NCBI RefSeq assembly: GCF_022869865.1
Contig: NZ_CP094984.1
Span: forward strand, 1,116,001-1,180,000
Direction of reading: 5' to 3'
Length of the DNA: 64,000 nucleotides
Source: Arthrobacter zhangbolii
GTDB lineage: Bacteria > Actinomycetota > Actinomycetes > Actinomycetales > Micrococcaceae
Made by a program: the position numbers and the translations under genes. The notes under the pieces are model-generated. The model did no database searches. It had not been told where the DNA came from and saw only the letters and a program-made list of their open reading frames with translations. Shown here one piece after another: positions 33,011-42,524 of this stretch. Within the stretch, counting starts at the first letter, position 1. Every line of letters begins with the position of its first letter.

Positions 33011-34816
33011 CTAGTCCCGGATGGAAGCGATGACCGCGCCGGCGGAGACCGTGGCGCCGGGAGCTGCCGTCAGGCCGGTGACTGTGCCGGACTTGTGGGC
33101 CGTGATGGGCTGCTCCATCTTCATGGCCTCCAGCACCACCACCAGGTCACCCTCACGGACAGCCGACCCGTCTTCCACGGCCACCTTGACGATGGTTCCC
33201 TGCATCGGGGACGTCAGGTCATCACCGGCGGCTGCAGTGGAGACGCCGCCGCGGGAACGCTTCCGGCCCTTGCCGTTCGAGCCGTTGCGGGCACCGTTGG
33301 ACGCTGCCGGTGCACCGAGGCCCGCCGGCAGCACAACCTCGAGGCGTTTTCCGCCCACTTCCACCGTCACGCGGCGGCGCTCGTCGTCGTCGTTCGCCGC
33401 GCCGGCCTCGCCGTCCCAGACCGGAATCGTGTTGGCGAAATCCGTCTCGATCCAGCGGGTGTGGACGCCGAACGCGTCCTCGGCGGTGAACGCCGGATGC
33501 GCAGCAACGCTGCGGTGGAAGGGCAGCACGGTAGGCAGACCGGCCACATCCATTTCCGCCAGTGCGCGGCGGGCACGCTGCAGTGCCTGCTGGCGGGTGG
33601 CACCGGTGACAATGAGCTTCGCAAGCATGGAATCGAAGTTCCCGCCCACCGTTTCACCGGCTTCAATGCCGGAGTCCACACGTACGCCGGGGCCGGTGGG
33701 CAGTTTGAATGCCGTGACCGTGCCGGGTGCGGGCATGAAGTTGCGCCCGGGATCCTCGCCGTTGATGCGGAATTCAAAGGCATGGCCGCGGATTTCGGGG
33801 TCGTTGTAGCCCAGGGCTTCGCCGCGGGCGATGCGGAACTGCTCCCGGACCAGGTCCAGGCCCGTGACCTCTTCGGATACCGGGTGTTCCACCTGGAGCC
33901 GGGTATTCACCTCGAGGAAGGAAATGGTGCCGTCCGTACCCACGAGGAACTCGCAGGTTCCGGCGCCCTGGTAGCCGGCTTCCTTGAGGATTGCCTTCGA
34001 GGCCGCGTAAAGGCTGGCGTTCTGCTCTTCGGTGAGGAAAGGCGCAGGAGCTTCCTCAACAAGTTTCTGGTTGCGGCGCTGCAGGGAGCAGTCACGGGTG
34101 GAAACAACCACAACGTTGCCGTAGGCATCGGCCAGGCATTGGGTTTCCACGTGGCGGGGCGCGTCGAGGAAACGCTCAATGAAGCACTCGCCGCGGCCGA
34201 AGGCGGCTGTGGCCTCACGGACGGCCGATTCGAACATTTCGGGGATTTCCTCGCGGCTGCGTGCCACCTTGATGCCGCGTCCGCCGCCGCCGAAGGCAGC
34301 TTTGATGGCCAGAGGCAGGCCATGCCGGTCGGCGAAGTCCAGCACGTCCTGTGCGGTTTCCACCGGGTCCGGGGTGCCGGGTACCAACGGGGCACCGACC
34401 TTGGCGGCAATATGGCGGGCCTGGACCTTATCTCCGAGGGAGGAGATGGCGCTGGGCGAGGGGCCGATCCAGGTGAGGCCGGCGTCGATGACGCGCGCGG
34501 CAAACTCCGCATTTTCGGACAGGAAACCGTACCCGGGATGGATGGCATCAGCGCCGGAGCGGGCAGCCGCGTCCAGGATTTTGTCCATGTCCAGGTAGGA
34601 TTCGGCAGCAGTGCTGCCGCCCAGTGCATAGGCTTCATCGGCCAGGCGCACGTGCAGGGCATCGCGGTCGGGATCCGCGTAGACGGCAACGGCCGCAATG
34701 CCTTCGTCCCGCGCGGCGCGGATGACCCGTACGGCAATCTCGCCGCGGTTGGCAATGAGGATCTTGGTGAGTGCCTTGGCGGCTGTCGCGGAAGGCTCGG
34801 GGGTGTTCTGGCTCAT
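33011..34816 (-). CDS. Acyl-CoA carboxylase alpha subunit (biotin carboxylase + BCCP)
   Basis: A 601-residue fusion of biotin carboxylase (1-450) and biotin carboxyl carrier (525-601) domains, as in actinobacterial AccA proteins. Motifs: [13 protein letters not shown] at the N-terminus, the ATP-grasp loop [24 protein letters not shown] in the active site, and the biotinylation site EAMKMEQ near the C-terminus. The linker is Gly/Asn/Ser/Arg-rich. It carboxylates biotin with bicarbonate and ATP and hands it to the beta subunit at 39761-41356. BirA in the same window would attach the biotin. It may supply malonyl- or methylmalonyl-CoA. Confidence 0.95.
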   Translation of the reverse strand: MSQNTPEPSATAAKALTKILIANRGEIAVRVIRAARDEGIAAVAVYADPDRDALHVRLADEAYALGGSTAAESYLDMDKILDAAARSGADAIHPGYGFLSENAEFAARVIDAGLTWIGPSPSAISSLGDKVQARHIAAKVGAPLVPGTPDPVETAQDVLDFADRHGLPLAIKAAFGGGGRGIKVARSREEIPEMFESAVREATAAFGRGECFIERFLDAPRHVETQCLADAYGNVVVVSTRDCSLQRRNQKLVEEAPAPFLTEEQNASLYAASKAILKEAGYQGAGTCEFLVGTDGTISFLEVNTRLQVEHPVSEEVTGLDLVREQFRIARGEALGYNDPEIRGHAFEFRINGEDPGRNFMPAPGTVTAFKLPTGPGVRVDSGIEAGETVGGNFDSMLAKLIVTGATRQQALQRARRALAEMDVAGLPTVLPFHRSVAAHPAFTAEDAFGVHTRWIETDFANTIPVWDGEAGAANDDDERRRVTVEVGGKRLEVVLPAGLGAPAASNGARNGSNGKGRKRSRGGVSTAAAGDDLTSPMQGTIVKVAVEDGSAVREGDLVVVLEAMKMEQPITAHKSGTVTGLTAAPGATVSAGAVIASIRD

Positions 34817-34940
34817 TGGTGCACTGGCTCCTTTTGATCTGTTCGGAGCCTAGCGCGGTTTTGTGGTGATGAGCCATAATGCGTGCTGTTTCTGCGTGGG
34901 AGGTACCGGATAGTTGTGGGGATTCTACAAAGGAGGCGTC

Positions 34941-35302
34941 GTTGCCGCACCCTTCACCCTGCCAGCCGCTGAACCGCTGGGGCTAAGTCGCGGGAGGTTG
35001 CGGGCTTCGGATCTCCGTGTTCCCAGCCGCTCCATCCGGGTGCCTGCAGACGGGTCGTTTCGTCTTGCGGCAAGCTGCCGGCCGTACATCGATCTGACCC
35101 TGATGCCGTCGTGAGCCATTCCACGGCTGTTGCCCGCACCTGGTTGGACTGCGCCGGGATGCTGACACGGAATGAACCCATAGTGATGGCAGACCAGATT
35201 GTCAGTGAGCACCGTCGGAGCTTTGGTCCACCGCGCCTGGTCCTGGTCCCGCTCAAAACCGCCCAGCAGGCCATGACCAGGGGCCTCAGCCGGCATCGAT
35301 AG
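34941..35302 (+). pseudogene. Decayed AbiEi/DUF559-type gene remnant
   Basis: Between two minus-strand genes lies a 554-base stretch without an intact gene. From 34941 one frame reads APFTLPAAEPLGLSRGRLR and RVPSRSIRVPA, like the N-terminus of DUF559/AbiEi-type proteins common in this group, and stops at 35112. A second frame starting near 35111 reads STAVARTWLDCAGMLT and SEHRRSFGPPRLVLVPL, like the later part of the same family, and stops at 35302. The middle is missing. A good ribosome site (AAAGGAGG at 34929-34936) precedes GTT where a GTG start would be expected. I read it as a gene with a lost start and an internal deletion. Confidence 0.45.
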
Positions 35303-35350
35303 TACAGATAACGCGCTTTTGGACACCGGATAAGGCCGTTATCTGTACTA
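35300..35350. repeat. 14-bp perfect inverted repeat, 23-base loop
   Basis: TAGTACAGATAACG (35300-35313) pairs exactly with CGTTATCTGTACTA (35337-35350). It begins at the end of the gene remnant and sits just before the maf stop. The stem is AT-rich compared with the terminators here, so it may instead be a mobile-element end, a REP-like element or a recombination site. Confidence 0.6.
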
Positions 35351-35370
35351 CCGGCGGGTGTTGAAGCGGG

Positions 35371-36006
35371 TTACTTCCAGAGGTCGATAATCCGGACCCC
35401 GGCGCTGGCCAACAGCTGGCGCAGCGTGGAGACGGAAAGCCCGACGACGGCGTGGGGATCGCCGTCGACTCGCTCGATGAACGCGCCGCCGAGGGAATCG
35501 ATGGTGAAGGACCCAGCCACCTGCAGCGGCTCACCCGTAGCTATGTACGCCTCGATTTCATCTTCGGTGAGTTTCGCGAAGTGCACCTCGGCGGAACTCA
35601 CGGCTCCGAGAGTCGCTCCCGAGCCGTCCTCATCCGTGTCGCGGCAGTCCACCAGCCAGTGTCCGGTGTGCAGGACGCCGGAGGATCCGCTCATGCGGCG
35701 GATCCGTTCGCGGGCAACGTCAGCCTCCCAGGGTTTGCCGTGCGCTTCGCCGTCGAACTCGAAGACCGAATCGCAGCCGATCACCAGGGCGCCCTCGGCG
35801 TCGGGAAGAGCAGCCACGGCCTCGGCCTTGGCGCGGGCCAGCAGCAGGGCGGTGTCATGCGGATCGGTGAGGCCATAGCGGGCGGTGACGGCATCTTCAT
35901 CCACGTCCGACACCAGGACGGAGTGGGAAATGCCGGCATCGGTCAGCAGCTTGGTACGGGCGGGGGAGGCGGAGGCCAGAATGAGGCTCAGGTTCGGGTT
36001 GGTCAC
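35371..36006 (-). CDS. maf: Maf-family nucleoside triphosphate pyrophosphatase
   Basis: A 211-residue house-cleaning enzyme hydrolysing noncanonical or unused (d)TTP/UTP-type nucleotides. The N-terminus LILASASPARTKLL is the Maf signature; DVDEDAV and IGCDSVFEFDGE follow, and the C-terminal YIATGEPLQVAGSFTIDSLGG is diagnostic. I place the start at the GTG at 36006; an ATG at 36039 in frame would add 11 residues without family similarity. Maf genes commonly sit in acyl-CoA carboxylase loci of actinobacteria, as here. Confidence 0.92.
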   Translation of the reverse strand: MTNPNLSLILASASPARTKLLTDAGISHSVLVSDVDEDAVTARYGLTDPHDTALLLARAKAEAVAALPDAEGALVIGCDSVFEFDGEAHGKPWEADVARERIRRMSGSSGVLHTGHWLVDCRDTDEDGSGATLGAVSSAEVHFAKLTEDEIEAYIATGEPLQVAGSFTIDSLGGAFIERVDGDPHAVVGLSVSTLRQLLASAGVRIIDLWK

Positions 36007-36068
36007 GGCATCCAGCCTAGTGCTGGCGCGAACCGGCACGGTAACCGGTGGGGAACAGCGTTAAAACG

Positions 36069-36111
36069 CCGAACGCCGGGCCGCCCGGTAAATGGGCGGC
36101 CCGGCGTTCGG
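36069..36111 (-). terminator. Terminator after the symporter gene
   Basis: A perfect 18-bp stem (36069-36086 with 36094-36111) and a 7-base loop, 13 bases beyond the symporter stop on the minus strand, followed there by GTTTTAA. Confidence 0.88.
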
Positions 36112-36124
36112 GATGCGGGGTGGA

Positions 36125-37576
36125 TCAGCTCCGGGATTCGGTGACCTGGGCCGTATCCTTGGGGGCAGCATCGCGGGGTGCCGCGTCCTGGCGTACGTCC
36201 ACCTGCGGGACCTCGATCTGCTCGGAGTCGTCGGCGAAGGGATCGCCCTGTCGCTTGGCGCCGTAGAGACCGGCATCAAGCAGCCCGTTGCGCTTGGCCA
36301 CCAAGGTGGGCACCACGGTCTGTCCGGCCACGTTCACGGCGGTCCGGCCCATGTCCAGGATCGGGTCGATGGCCAGGAGCAGGCCGACGCCGGCCAGCGG
36401 CAGGCCCAGGGTGGACAGCGTCAGCGTCAGCATAACGACGGCGCCGGTGGTTCCGGCGGTCGCGGCCGAGCCCAGGACGGAGACCAGGGCGATCAGCAGG
36501 TACTCCTTGAAGCCCAGATCGATGCCGAAGAACTGTGCCACGAAGATGGCCGAGACGGCCGGGTAGATCGAGGCGCAGCCGTCCATCTTGGTGGTGGCGC
36601 CCAGCGGCACGGCGAAGGAGGCGTAGGCGCGGGGGACACCAAGGTTGCGTTCGGTGACCCGCTGGGTCAGGGGCAGCGTGCCCACGGAGGAGCGGGAAAC
36701 GAAGGCCAGCTGGATGGCTGGCCAGGCGCCGGAGAACCACTGGCGGATGGAGAGGCCGTGTGCCTTGATCAGCACCGGGTAGACGCCGAACAGCACCAGT
36801 GCCAGGCCGATGTAGACGGTCAGGGCGAACATGCCCAGGGAGCCGATGGTGTCCCAGCCGTAGGTGGCCACGGCCGTGCCGATCAGGCCGACGGTGCCCA
36901 CCGGAGCCAGGCGGATGATCCACCACAGCACCTTCTGGATGACGGCCAGCGCGGAGGCGTTCAGGTTAAGGAAGGGCTCTGCGGCCTTGCCCACCTTCAG
37001 GGCTGCGATGCCGACAGCGATCGCGATGACCAGGATCTGCAGCACGTTGAAGCTGACGCTGGTGGTCAGCGCACCGGATTCAGCCATCTTGGAGCTGGCA
37101 CCCAGGCCCAGGAAGTTCGCCGGGATCAGTCCGGTCAGGAAGCCGAGCCAGCTGCCCTGGCTGCCCTGGTACTCCTCGGCCGGTTCAACATCGGCGTTGC
37201 TGCCGGGCTGCAGCAGGACACCGAGCAGGATGCCGATGACCACGCTGATCAGTGCCGTGATGGCGAACCAGAGCAGGGTCTGCCATGCCAGCCGGGCCGC
37301 ATTGGAGACGGCGCGCAGGTTGGCGATGGAGCTGACGACGGCGGTGAAGATCAGCGGCACGACGGCGGCCTTGAGCAGCGACACGTAGCTGGTGCCGATG
37401 GTGTTCAAGGTGGTGGTCAGCCAGTTCGGCTCGTCACCGGCCGTGCCCATTGACTTGGCCAGCAGGCCCAGGGCCAGGCCCGCAATGAGGGCGGCAATGA
37501 TCTGCGGTCCGAAGGAGGTCACCCATCGGGGCAGCCGCCGGGCGGGGGTTTCAGGGGAGGAGGTCTGTGAGGTCAC
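36125..37576 (-). CDS. Dicarboxylate/amino acid:cation symporter (DAACS family)
   Basis: A 483-residue membrane carrier with the glutamate-transporter fold. Diagnostic motifs are the hairpin serine-rich loop SRSSVGTLPLT, GATTKMDG in helix 7, SAATAGTTGAVVML in the second hairpin and DMGRTAVNVAGQ in helix 8, which bind substrate and Na+ or H+. It probably imports glutamate, aspartate or C4-dicarboxylates. The C-terminal 45 residues are a hydrophilic tail rich in Asp, Ala and Gln. It starts with GTG and stands alone, with its own terminator. Confidence 0.92.
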   Translation of the reverse strand: MTSQTSSPETPARRLPRWVTSFGPQIIAALIAGLALGLLAKSMGTAGDEPNWLTTTLNTIGTSYVSLLKAAVVPLIFTAVVSSIANLRAVSNAARLAWQTLLWFAITALISVVIGILLGVLLQPGSNADVEPAEEYQGSQGSWLGFLTGLIPANFLGLGASSKMAESGALTTSVSFNVLQILVIAIAVGIAALKVGKAAEPFLNLNASALAVIQKVLWWIIRLAPVGTVGLIGTAVATYGWDTIGSLGMFALTVYIGLALVLFGVYPVLIKAHGLSIRQWFSGAWPAIQLAFVSRSSVGTLPLTQRVTERNLGVPRAYASFAVPLGATTKMDGCASIYPAVSAIFVAQFFGIDLGFKEYLLIALVSVLGSAATAGTTGAVVMLTLTLSTLGLPLAGVGLLLAIDPILDMGRTAVNVAGQTVVPTLVAKRNGLLDAGLYGAKRQGDPFADDSEQIEVPQVDVRQDAAPRDAAPKDTAQVTESRS

Positions 37577-37698
37577 GGAAAGACTCTAGCCGGAGTCCAT
37601 TACCAGACGGGCGCGAAAGTTGCGAAATATTACGCCGGCAAACCGCAGTTCAATCAGGCTCGGGAGGTCAGGATCCGCGCCGGATCTGGGCAGCGGGG

Positions 37699-37728
37699 CA
37701 GCGGCCCGGGTTATTCCCCGGGCCGCTG
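37699..37728 (-). terminator. Hairpin after the DUF885 gene
   Basis: A 12-bp perfect stem (CAGCGGCCCGGG with CCCGGGCCGCTG) with a 6-base loop, 29 bases beyond the DUF885 stop on the minus strand. There is no clear T-tract. Confidence 0.5.
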
Positions 37729-37757
37729 TGACCAATATCCCTGTTTGACCGCCGAAC

Positions 37758-39485
37758 TCAGTCGTCCAGGAGTGCCCTGCGCAGGGTGTCCAGCCCCACC
37801 GAGCCCAGCTGAAGCGCGCGGGTATGGAACGCCTTGAGATCAAAGGCGTCGCCTTCACGGGTGCGGACTTCGTCCCGGATCTGCTCCCAGAGACGCTGGC
37901 CGAGCTTGTAGGAGGGGGCCTGTCCCGGCCATCCGAGGTAGCGGGTGAACTCGAAGTTCAGCTGCCCTTCGCTGATGGACATGTTCTGCCGAAGGAAGTC
38001 ATAGCCCTTTTCAGCGGTCCAGGTACCCTCGCCCCAGCGTGCCGGAATTTCCAGTTCCAGATGGACGCCGATGTCGAAGACCACCCGGGCGGCACGCATC
38101 CGCTGCGCGTCCAGCATGCCCATCTTGTCGCCGGGATCGCTCAGGTAGCCCAGCTGGTCCATCAGCCGTTCGGCGTAGAGCGCCCAGCCTTCCCCGTGTC
38201 CGGAAACCCAGCAGACATTGCGCCGCCAGGCGTTGAGCAGCCCGCGGGCAGCAGTCGCCGTCGCAATCTGCAGATGGTGCCCGGGAACGCCCTCATGGTA
38301 AACCGTGGTGGTTTCAGCCCAAGTGGTGAAAGTGTCTTCACCGGCGGGGACGGACCACCACATGCGTCCGGGGCGGGAGAAGTCCTCGCTGGGCCCGGTG
38401 TAGTAGATGCCGCCCTCCTGGGTGGGGGCAATCATGCACTCAATGCGGCGCATGGGTTCGCTGATTTCGAAGTGTGAACCGGCCAGGTCCTCAACGGCGC
38501 GGTCCGCCAGTCCCTGCATCCAGGCACGCAGCTCCTCGGTGCCGTGCAGCTGGCGGGCCGGGTCCTTGTTGAGGATGGCGACGGCTTCCTCCACGGTGGC
38601 GCCGGGGCGGATCTGTTCGGCAACGGCTTCCTGCTCGGCGATGATGCGGTCCAGTTCCTCCACGCCCCACCGGTAGGTTTCCTCCAGATCGACAGCGGAC
38701 CCGAGGAACTGGCGGGAAAAGAGGGCATACCGTTCCGGGCCCACGGCGTCCTTTTCCGGGGCTGCGGGGAGCAGTTCGTCTTCAAGGAAGGTGGCCAGGT
38801 TGAGGTAGGCGCGGCGGGCGCATTCGGCGCCGGTGCGCAGTTCCGCACGCAGCCCCTCGGACAGCGGTTCCCCGCCGGGCAGGGCTGCGTTGGTTGCCAG
38901 GGCGTCGAAGTACCCGCCGTCCTCGGCGTAGGCAGAAGCCTGCTCAATGACGATCTTCACCTGCCGGCGCGCAGCCACGAGCGAACGCTCCAGTCCGCTG
39001 CGCAGGCTGGTGATGTATCCGGCGACGGCGTCATCAACGTTGTTCAGCCGGCCGGCAATGTGGCGCCACTGCTCTTCGGTTTCCGTGGGCATCAGGTCAA
39101 AGATGCTCCGGATTCCCTGTGCCGGGGAGGCGATGTTGTTCAGGTCGGCAAGGTCCCAGCCGGACTCGTGGATCTCCAGATCCAGGCCCAGCCGTTCATG
39201 CATGGCGTCCAGTGTTACCCGGTCCACGTCATCCGCCGGTTCCAGGCCGTCCAGCCGGCCGAGGGTTTCGCGGATGGCTTCGGCAGAGGATTCCAGTCCG
39301 GCAGGCGAATAATCGGCGTACTCGGTCTCCCTTCCCGGGATGCCCAGGGAAGTGGCGAAGGACGGATCCAGCTGCAGGAGGGTGTTGGTGAACGCATCGG
39401 CAACGGCGTCGATGGCGGTCGGCTGGCGGACCGGAACATGGCCAGCGGCGGGCAGAGACTCGGAAGATGATGTCTGTTGGGTCAC
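37758..39485 (-). CDS. DUF885 family protein, probable metallopeptidase
   Basis: A 575-residue mostly helical protein. Conserved DUF885 motifs are YHEGVPGHHLQ (an HExxH-like zinc site extended to H-E-G-x-P-G-H-H) and HGEGWALYAERL about 40 residues later, which carries further ligands. The fold is related to M3/thermolysin-like carboxypeptidases, so a cytoplasmic peptidase or esterase role is likely, though the substrate is unknown. There is no signal peptide. It starts with GTG at 39485. Length is usual for the family. Confidence 0.9.
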   Translation of the reverse strand: MTQQTSSSESLPAAGHVPVRQPTAIDAVADAFTNTLLQLDPSFATSLGIPGRETEYADYSPAGLESSAEAIRETLGRLDGLEPADDVDRVTLDAMHERLGLDLEIHESGWDLADLNNIASPAQGIRSIFDLMPTETEEQWRHIAGRLNNVDDAVAGYITSLRSGLERSLVAARRQVKIVIEQASAYAEDGGYFDALATNAALPGGEPLSEGLRAELRTGAECARRAYLNLATFLEDELLPAAPEKDAVGPERYALFSRQFLGSAVDLEETYRWGVEELDRIIAEQEAVAEQIRPGATVEEAVAILNKDPARQLHGTEELRAWMQGLADRAVEDLAGSHFEISEPMRRIECMIAPTQEGGIYYTGPSEDFSRPGRMWWSVPAGEDTFTTWAETTTVYHEGVPGHHLQIATATAARGLLNAWRRNVCWVSGHGEGWALYAERLMDQLGYLSDPGDKMGMLDAQRMRAARVVFDIGVHLELEIPARWGEGTWTAEKGYDFLRQNMSISEGQLNFEFTRYLGWPGQAPSYKLGQRLWEQIRDEVRTREGDAFDLKAFHTRALQLGSVGLDTLRRALLDD

Positions 39486-39530
39486 AGGCGGTAGCCTAAC
39501 CGCACACCGGGTGCAGGGGCCTAATTCATG

Positions 39531-39764
39531 TCAGCGGAAACTGCGCCGCCATGAACCCGGACCCGGTGTGGGTGCAAGGCTAAGCATCCGTCGCCGGGCC
39601 CACGCCCGGTATGGCTGCCGGACGGCCGGGGCCGGAGCCTGCGAACCAAGCCCGGCGACAACGGCCGTCAGCGCTGCCAGCTCTTCCGCCGTGGGGTTGC
39701 CGGCCAGCACGGAGAGCAGTGGTTCGGCCGCTGCCGGTTCCAAAGGTGCGTTCTCGACACTCAC
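39531..39764 (-). CDS. accE: Acyl-CoA carboxylase epsilon subunit
   Basis: A 77-residue actinobacterial AccE-type protein. After a short variable start, [21 protein letters not shown] is the family core, and a proline- and arginine-rich tail ends in PGSWRRSFR. Epsilon subunits bind and stimulate the alpha-beta complex of propionyl/acetyl-CoA carboxylases. The GTG start overlaps the beta subunit stop (GTGA), so translation is coupled. Confidence 0.9.
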   Translation of the reverse strand: MSVENAPLEPAAAEPLLSVLAGNPTAEELAALTAVVAGLGSQAPAPAVRQPYRAWARRRMLSLAPTPGPGSWRRSFR

Positions 39765-41356
39765 AGCGGCATGTTCCCGTGCTTCTTGGCGGGCAGGGAA
39801 GCCCGCTTGTCCCGCAGGGCCCGCAGTCCGCGGATCAGCTGCAGGCGGGTGTCGGACGGGGCGATGACGGCGTCCACGTAGCCCAGCTGGGCCGCCTGGT
39901 ACGGGTTGAGCAGTTTGTCTTCATACTGCTCAATGTATTGGCGCCGGACCTCATCAACGTCTTCCCCGGCGTCGGCGGCGGCCTTCAGCGGTGCACGGTA
40001 GAGGATGTTCACGGCGCCCTGGGCGCCCATGACGCCAATCTGCGCGGTGGGCCAGGCCAGATTGATGTCCGCGCCGAGCTTCTTGGAGCCCATCACGATG
40101 TAAGCGCCGCCGTAGGCCTTGCGGGTAATGACGGTCAGCTTGGGCACGGTGGCCTCGGCATAGGCGTAGAGCAGCTTGGCGCCGCGGCGGATAATGCCGT
40201 TGAACTCCTGGTCCTTGCCCGGCAGGAAGCCCGGAACATCCACAAAGGTCAGGATGGGGATGTTGAACGCGTCGCAGTTGCGCACAAAACGGGCGGCCTT
40301 CTCGGACGCGGCAATGTCCAGGGTGCCGGCGAACTGCATGGGCTGGTTGGCCACGATGCCCACCGTGTGCCCTTCTATCCGGCCGTAGCCGATGATGACG
40401 TTGGGCGCATAGAGGGCCTGCATCTCCAGGAAGTGCCCGTCATCCAGCACGTTTTCGATCACGGCACGGATGTCGTAGGGCTGGTTTGCGGAATCCGGAA
40501 TCAGTTCGTCCAGCGCCAGGTCCGCGTCGGTGACTTCCGGATCCTGCTCGAAGGCCGTCAGCGGTGCCTCGGCAAGGTTGTTGGAGGGCAGGAAATCCAG
40601 CAGTTCCCGGACAAACTCGATGGCGTCCTCTTCATCGGAGGCGAGGTAGGTGGAGGTGCCGGTGTTGGCGTTGTGCTGCCGGGCGCCGCCCAGGGTTTCC
40701 ATGTCCACGTCTTCGCCGGTGACGGTCTTGATGACGTCGGGTCCGGTGATGAACATGTGTGAGGTCTTGTCCACCATGACCACATAGTCGGTAAGCGCGG
40801 GGGAGTAGGCAGCCCCGCCGGCGGAGGGGCCCATGATCAGGGAAATCTGGGGGACGACGCCGGAGGCATGGACATTGTTGCGGAAGATATCGGCGAACAT
40901 TGCCAGCGAGGCGACACCCTCCTGGATGCGGGCACCGCCGCCGTCGAGGATGCCGACCACCGGGCAGCCGTTGCGCAGTGCGAATTCCTGGACCTTGACG
41001 ATCTTCTCGCCGTTGACCTGGCTGAGTGAGCCGCCGTACACAGTGAAGTCCTGGGCGTAGACCGCCACGGGCCGTCCGTCCACTGTGGCGTAGCCCGAGA
41101 CCAGGCCGTCGCCCAGGGGCTTTTTCTTCTCCATCCCGAAGGCGGTGGACCGGTGCACGGCCAGAGCATCGAATTCCACGAAGGACCCGGCATCCACCAG
41201 CAGCTCAATGCGCTCACGGGCGGTGTGCTTGCCGCGGGCATGCTGCTTCTCGACGGCGGCAGGCCCGGAGGGCACCTCGGCCTCTGCCTGGCGGCGGCGG
41301 AACTCCGCGATCTTCCCCGCCGTCGTGTGCAGGAACAGGTCCTGATCAATACTCAA
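39761..41356 (-). CDS. Acyl-CoA carboxylase beta subunit (carboxyltransferase)
   Basis: A 531-residue carboxyltransferase of the PccB/AccD5 type. It shows [24 protein letters not shown] (first oxyanion loop), [11 protein letters not shown], and [19 protein letters not shown] (second oxyanion loop). It transfers the carboxyl group from biotin to acetyl- or propionyl-CoA. The start is an unusual TTG at 41356, supported by GGAGG at 41367-41363 on the minus strand and by the family N-terminus right after it. It is followed by the coupled epsilon gene. Confidence 0.95.
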   Translation of the reverse strand: MSIDQDLFLHTTAGKIAEFRRRQAEAEVPSGPAAVEKQHARGKHTARERIELLVDAGSFVEFDALAVHRSTAFGMEKKKPLGDGLVSGYATVDGRPVAVYAQDFTVYGGSLSQVNGEKIVKVQEFALRNGCPVVGILDGGGARIQEGVASLAMFADIFRNNVHASGVVPQISLIMGPSAGGAAYSPALTDYVVMVDKTSHMFITGPDVIKTVTGEDVDMETLGGARQHNANTGTSTYLASDEEDAIEFVRELLDFLPSNNLAEAPLTAFEQDPEVTDADLALDELIPDSANQPYDIRAVIENVLDDGHFLEMQALYAPNVIIGYGRIEGHTVGIVANQPMQFAGTLDIAASEKAARFVRNCDAFNIPILTFVDVPGFLPGKDQEFNGIIRRGAKLLYAYAEATVPKLTVITRKAYGGAYIVMGSKKLGADINLAWPTAQIGVMGAQGAVNILYRAPLKAAADAGEDVDEVRRQYIEQYEDKLLNPYQAAQLGYVDAVIAPSDTRLQLIRGLRALRDKRASLPAKKHGNMPL

Positions 41357-41490
41357 AGGTGGCCTCCGGTGTGCAGATTCAGACCCTGTCCGGCCATCCG
41401 GGGGAGGCGGCCGTCCAAGGCGTTAAGTAGGTTCCGCACAAAGAATGTGACGGTTCACCCAGTCTAGTGAGCCGGTCCGCCGGGAGTGAG

Positions 41491-41505
41491 TGTAGAAAAC
41501 CTACA
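41491..41505. promoter_or_regulatory. TGTAG-N5-CTACA inverted repeat upstream of the carboxylase
   Basis: TGTAG-AAAAC-CTACA lies about 135 bases upstream of the beta subunit start on the opposite strand, in an AT-rich pocket. It has the form of a GntR- or LacI-like half-site pair. On the minus strand TAGACT further on could be a -10. Confidence 0.3.
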
Positions 41506-41554
41506 ATTTGTATCCATGACGGTTGGTTGGACGCCGTCCGGACGGACACGGACG

Positions 41555-41584
41555 CGTCGATGTTACTCACTAGTAACATCGACG
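41555..41584. promoter_or_regulatory. 30-bp palindrome, probable TetR-type operator
   Basis: CGTCGATGTTACT and AGTAACATCGACG are perfect 13-bp arms around CACT. The centre TTACTCACTAGTAA has the look of TetR-family operators in lipid metabolism genes. It ends 22 bases before the ATG of the short-chain dehydrogenase, so it would overlap that promoter. It lies in the divergent gap shared with the carboxylase beta gene, so a regulator could control both. No TetR gene is in the window. Confidence 0.6.
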
Positions 41585-41606
41585 TGAGGTGCATTACCCT
41601 CATGCT

Positions 41607-42464
41607 ATGAGCATCCCCAACAACACTCCGGAAACGACGTCGCGGTCCCTGGCCGGACGCACCATCCTGATGTCCGGCGGCAGCCGCGGTATCGGACTTG
41701 CCATCGCGCTGCGTGCAGCCGCGGACGGCGCCAACATCGCCATGCTGGCGAAGACGGCAGAGCCCCACCCGAAGCTGGAAGGCACTGTCTACACTGCGGC
41801 CGAGCAGCTCGAAGCTGCCGGCGGCAAGGCACTGCCCATCATTGGTGATGTGCGCCGCGACGAAGATGTTGCACGCGCCGTGGAGGAAACCGTGAAGCAG
41901 TTCGGCGGGATCGACATCGTCCTGAACAACGCCTCCGCCATTGACCTGTCCGGCACCGACGCCGTGACCATGAAGAGCTATGACCTTATGGCGGACATCA
42001 ACACGCGGGGCACCTTTATGCTCTCGAAGTTCTCGCTGGAAGCCCTGCGCCGCTCCGACAATCCGCACATCCTCACCCTGTCCCCGCCCCTGAACCTGGA
42101 TCCGAAGTGGGCGGGCAATTACCTGGCCTACACCATGGCCAAATACGGCATGTCCCTGACCACCCTGGGCCTGGCGGAGGAGCTGAAGAACGACGGCATT
42201 GCCGTGAATTCCCTGTGGCCGGTCACCGGCATTGATACCGCTGCCATCCGCAATATGCCCGGCGGGGAGAAGCTGGCCGCGGCCTCGCGCAGCGCCGACA
42301 TCATGGCTGATGCCGCCCATGCCATCCTTACCCGGCCCAGCCGCTCTTCAACCGGCAACTTCTTCACCGATGAAGAGGTGCTGCGCCAGGAGGGCGTGAC
42401 CGACTTTGACCGCTACGCCCCCGGCGTACCCGCAGAGAAGCTGATGCAGGACTTCTTCCTCTAA
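41607..42464 (+). CDS. Short-chain dehydrogenase, HSDL2-like
   Basis: A 285-residue SDR oxidoreductase. The cofactor motif is SGGSRGIGLAIAL, NNASAI follows strand 4, and the catalytic Y-x3-K is in AYTMAKYGMS. The extension PHPKLEGTVYTAAEQLEAAGG after strand 2 and SPPLNLDPKW are typical of hydroxysteroid dehydrogenase-like 2 proteins, found in fatty acid or sterol metabolism. NADP(H) is the likely cofactor. The ATG at 41607 is chosen; the in-frame upstream sequence lies in the operator. Divergence from an acyl-CoA carboxylase fits a lipid role. Confidence 0.9.
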   Translation: MSIPNNTPETTSRSLAGRTILMSGGSRGIGLAIALRAAADGANIAMLAKTAEPHPKLEGTVYTAAEQLEAAGGKALPIIGDVRRDEDVARAVEETVKQFGGIDIVLNNASAIDLSGTDAVTMKSYDLMADINTRGTFMLSKFSLEALRRSDNPHILTLSPPLNLDPKWAGNYLAYTMAKYGMSLTTLGLAEELKNDGIAVNSLWPVTGIDTAAIRNMPGGEKLAAASRSADIMADAAHAILTRPSRSSTGNFFTDEEVLRQEGVTDFDRYAPGVPAEKLMQDFFL

Positions 42465-42482
42465 ACCGCTCCGTCCTGAGCC

Positions 42483-42508
42483 GGGCGCCCGGGAATGTCC
42501 GGGCGCCC
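42483..42508 (+). terminator. Hairpin between the dehydrogenase and birA
   Basis: A 10-bp perfect stem (GGGCGCCCGG with CCGGGCGCCC) with loop GAATGT, 18 bases after the dehydrogenase stop and just before the birA promoter. There is no T-tract. Confidence 0.5.
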
Positions 42509-42511
42509 GCG

Positions 42512-42524
42512 TAAGATCGAAGGC
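42512..42524 (+). promoter_or_regulatory. Putative leaderless birA promoter (-10)
   Basis: TAAGAT (42512-42517) lies seven bases before the birA ATG and fits the T-A-N-N-N-T -10 consensus of actinobacteria. This would start transcription at or next to the ATG. A GAAGG two bases before the ATG is too close to serve as a normal ribosome site. Confidence 0.4.

Noticed and set aside
32993-34837. A 614-codon plus-strand frame opposite the carboxylase alpha gene
   Set aside because: Antisense to a clear biotin carboxylase-BCCP fusion; no family features.
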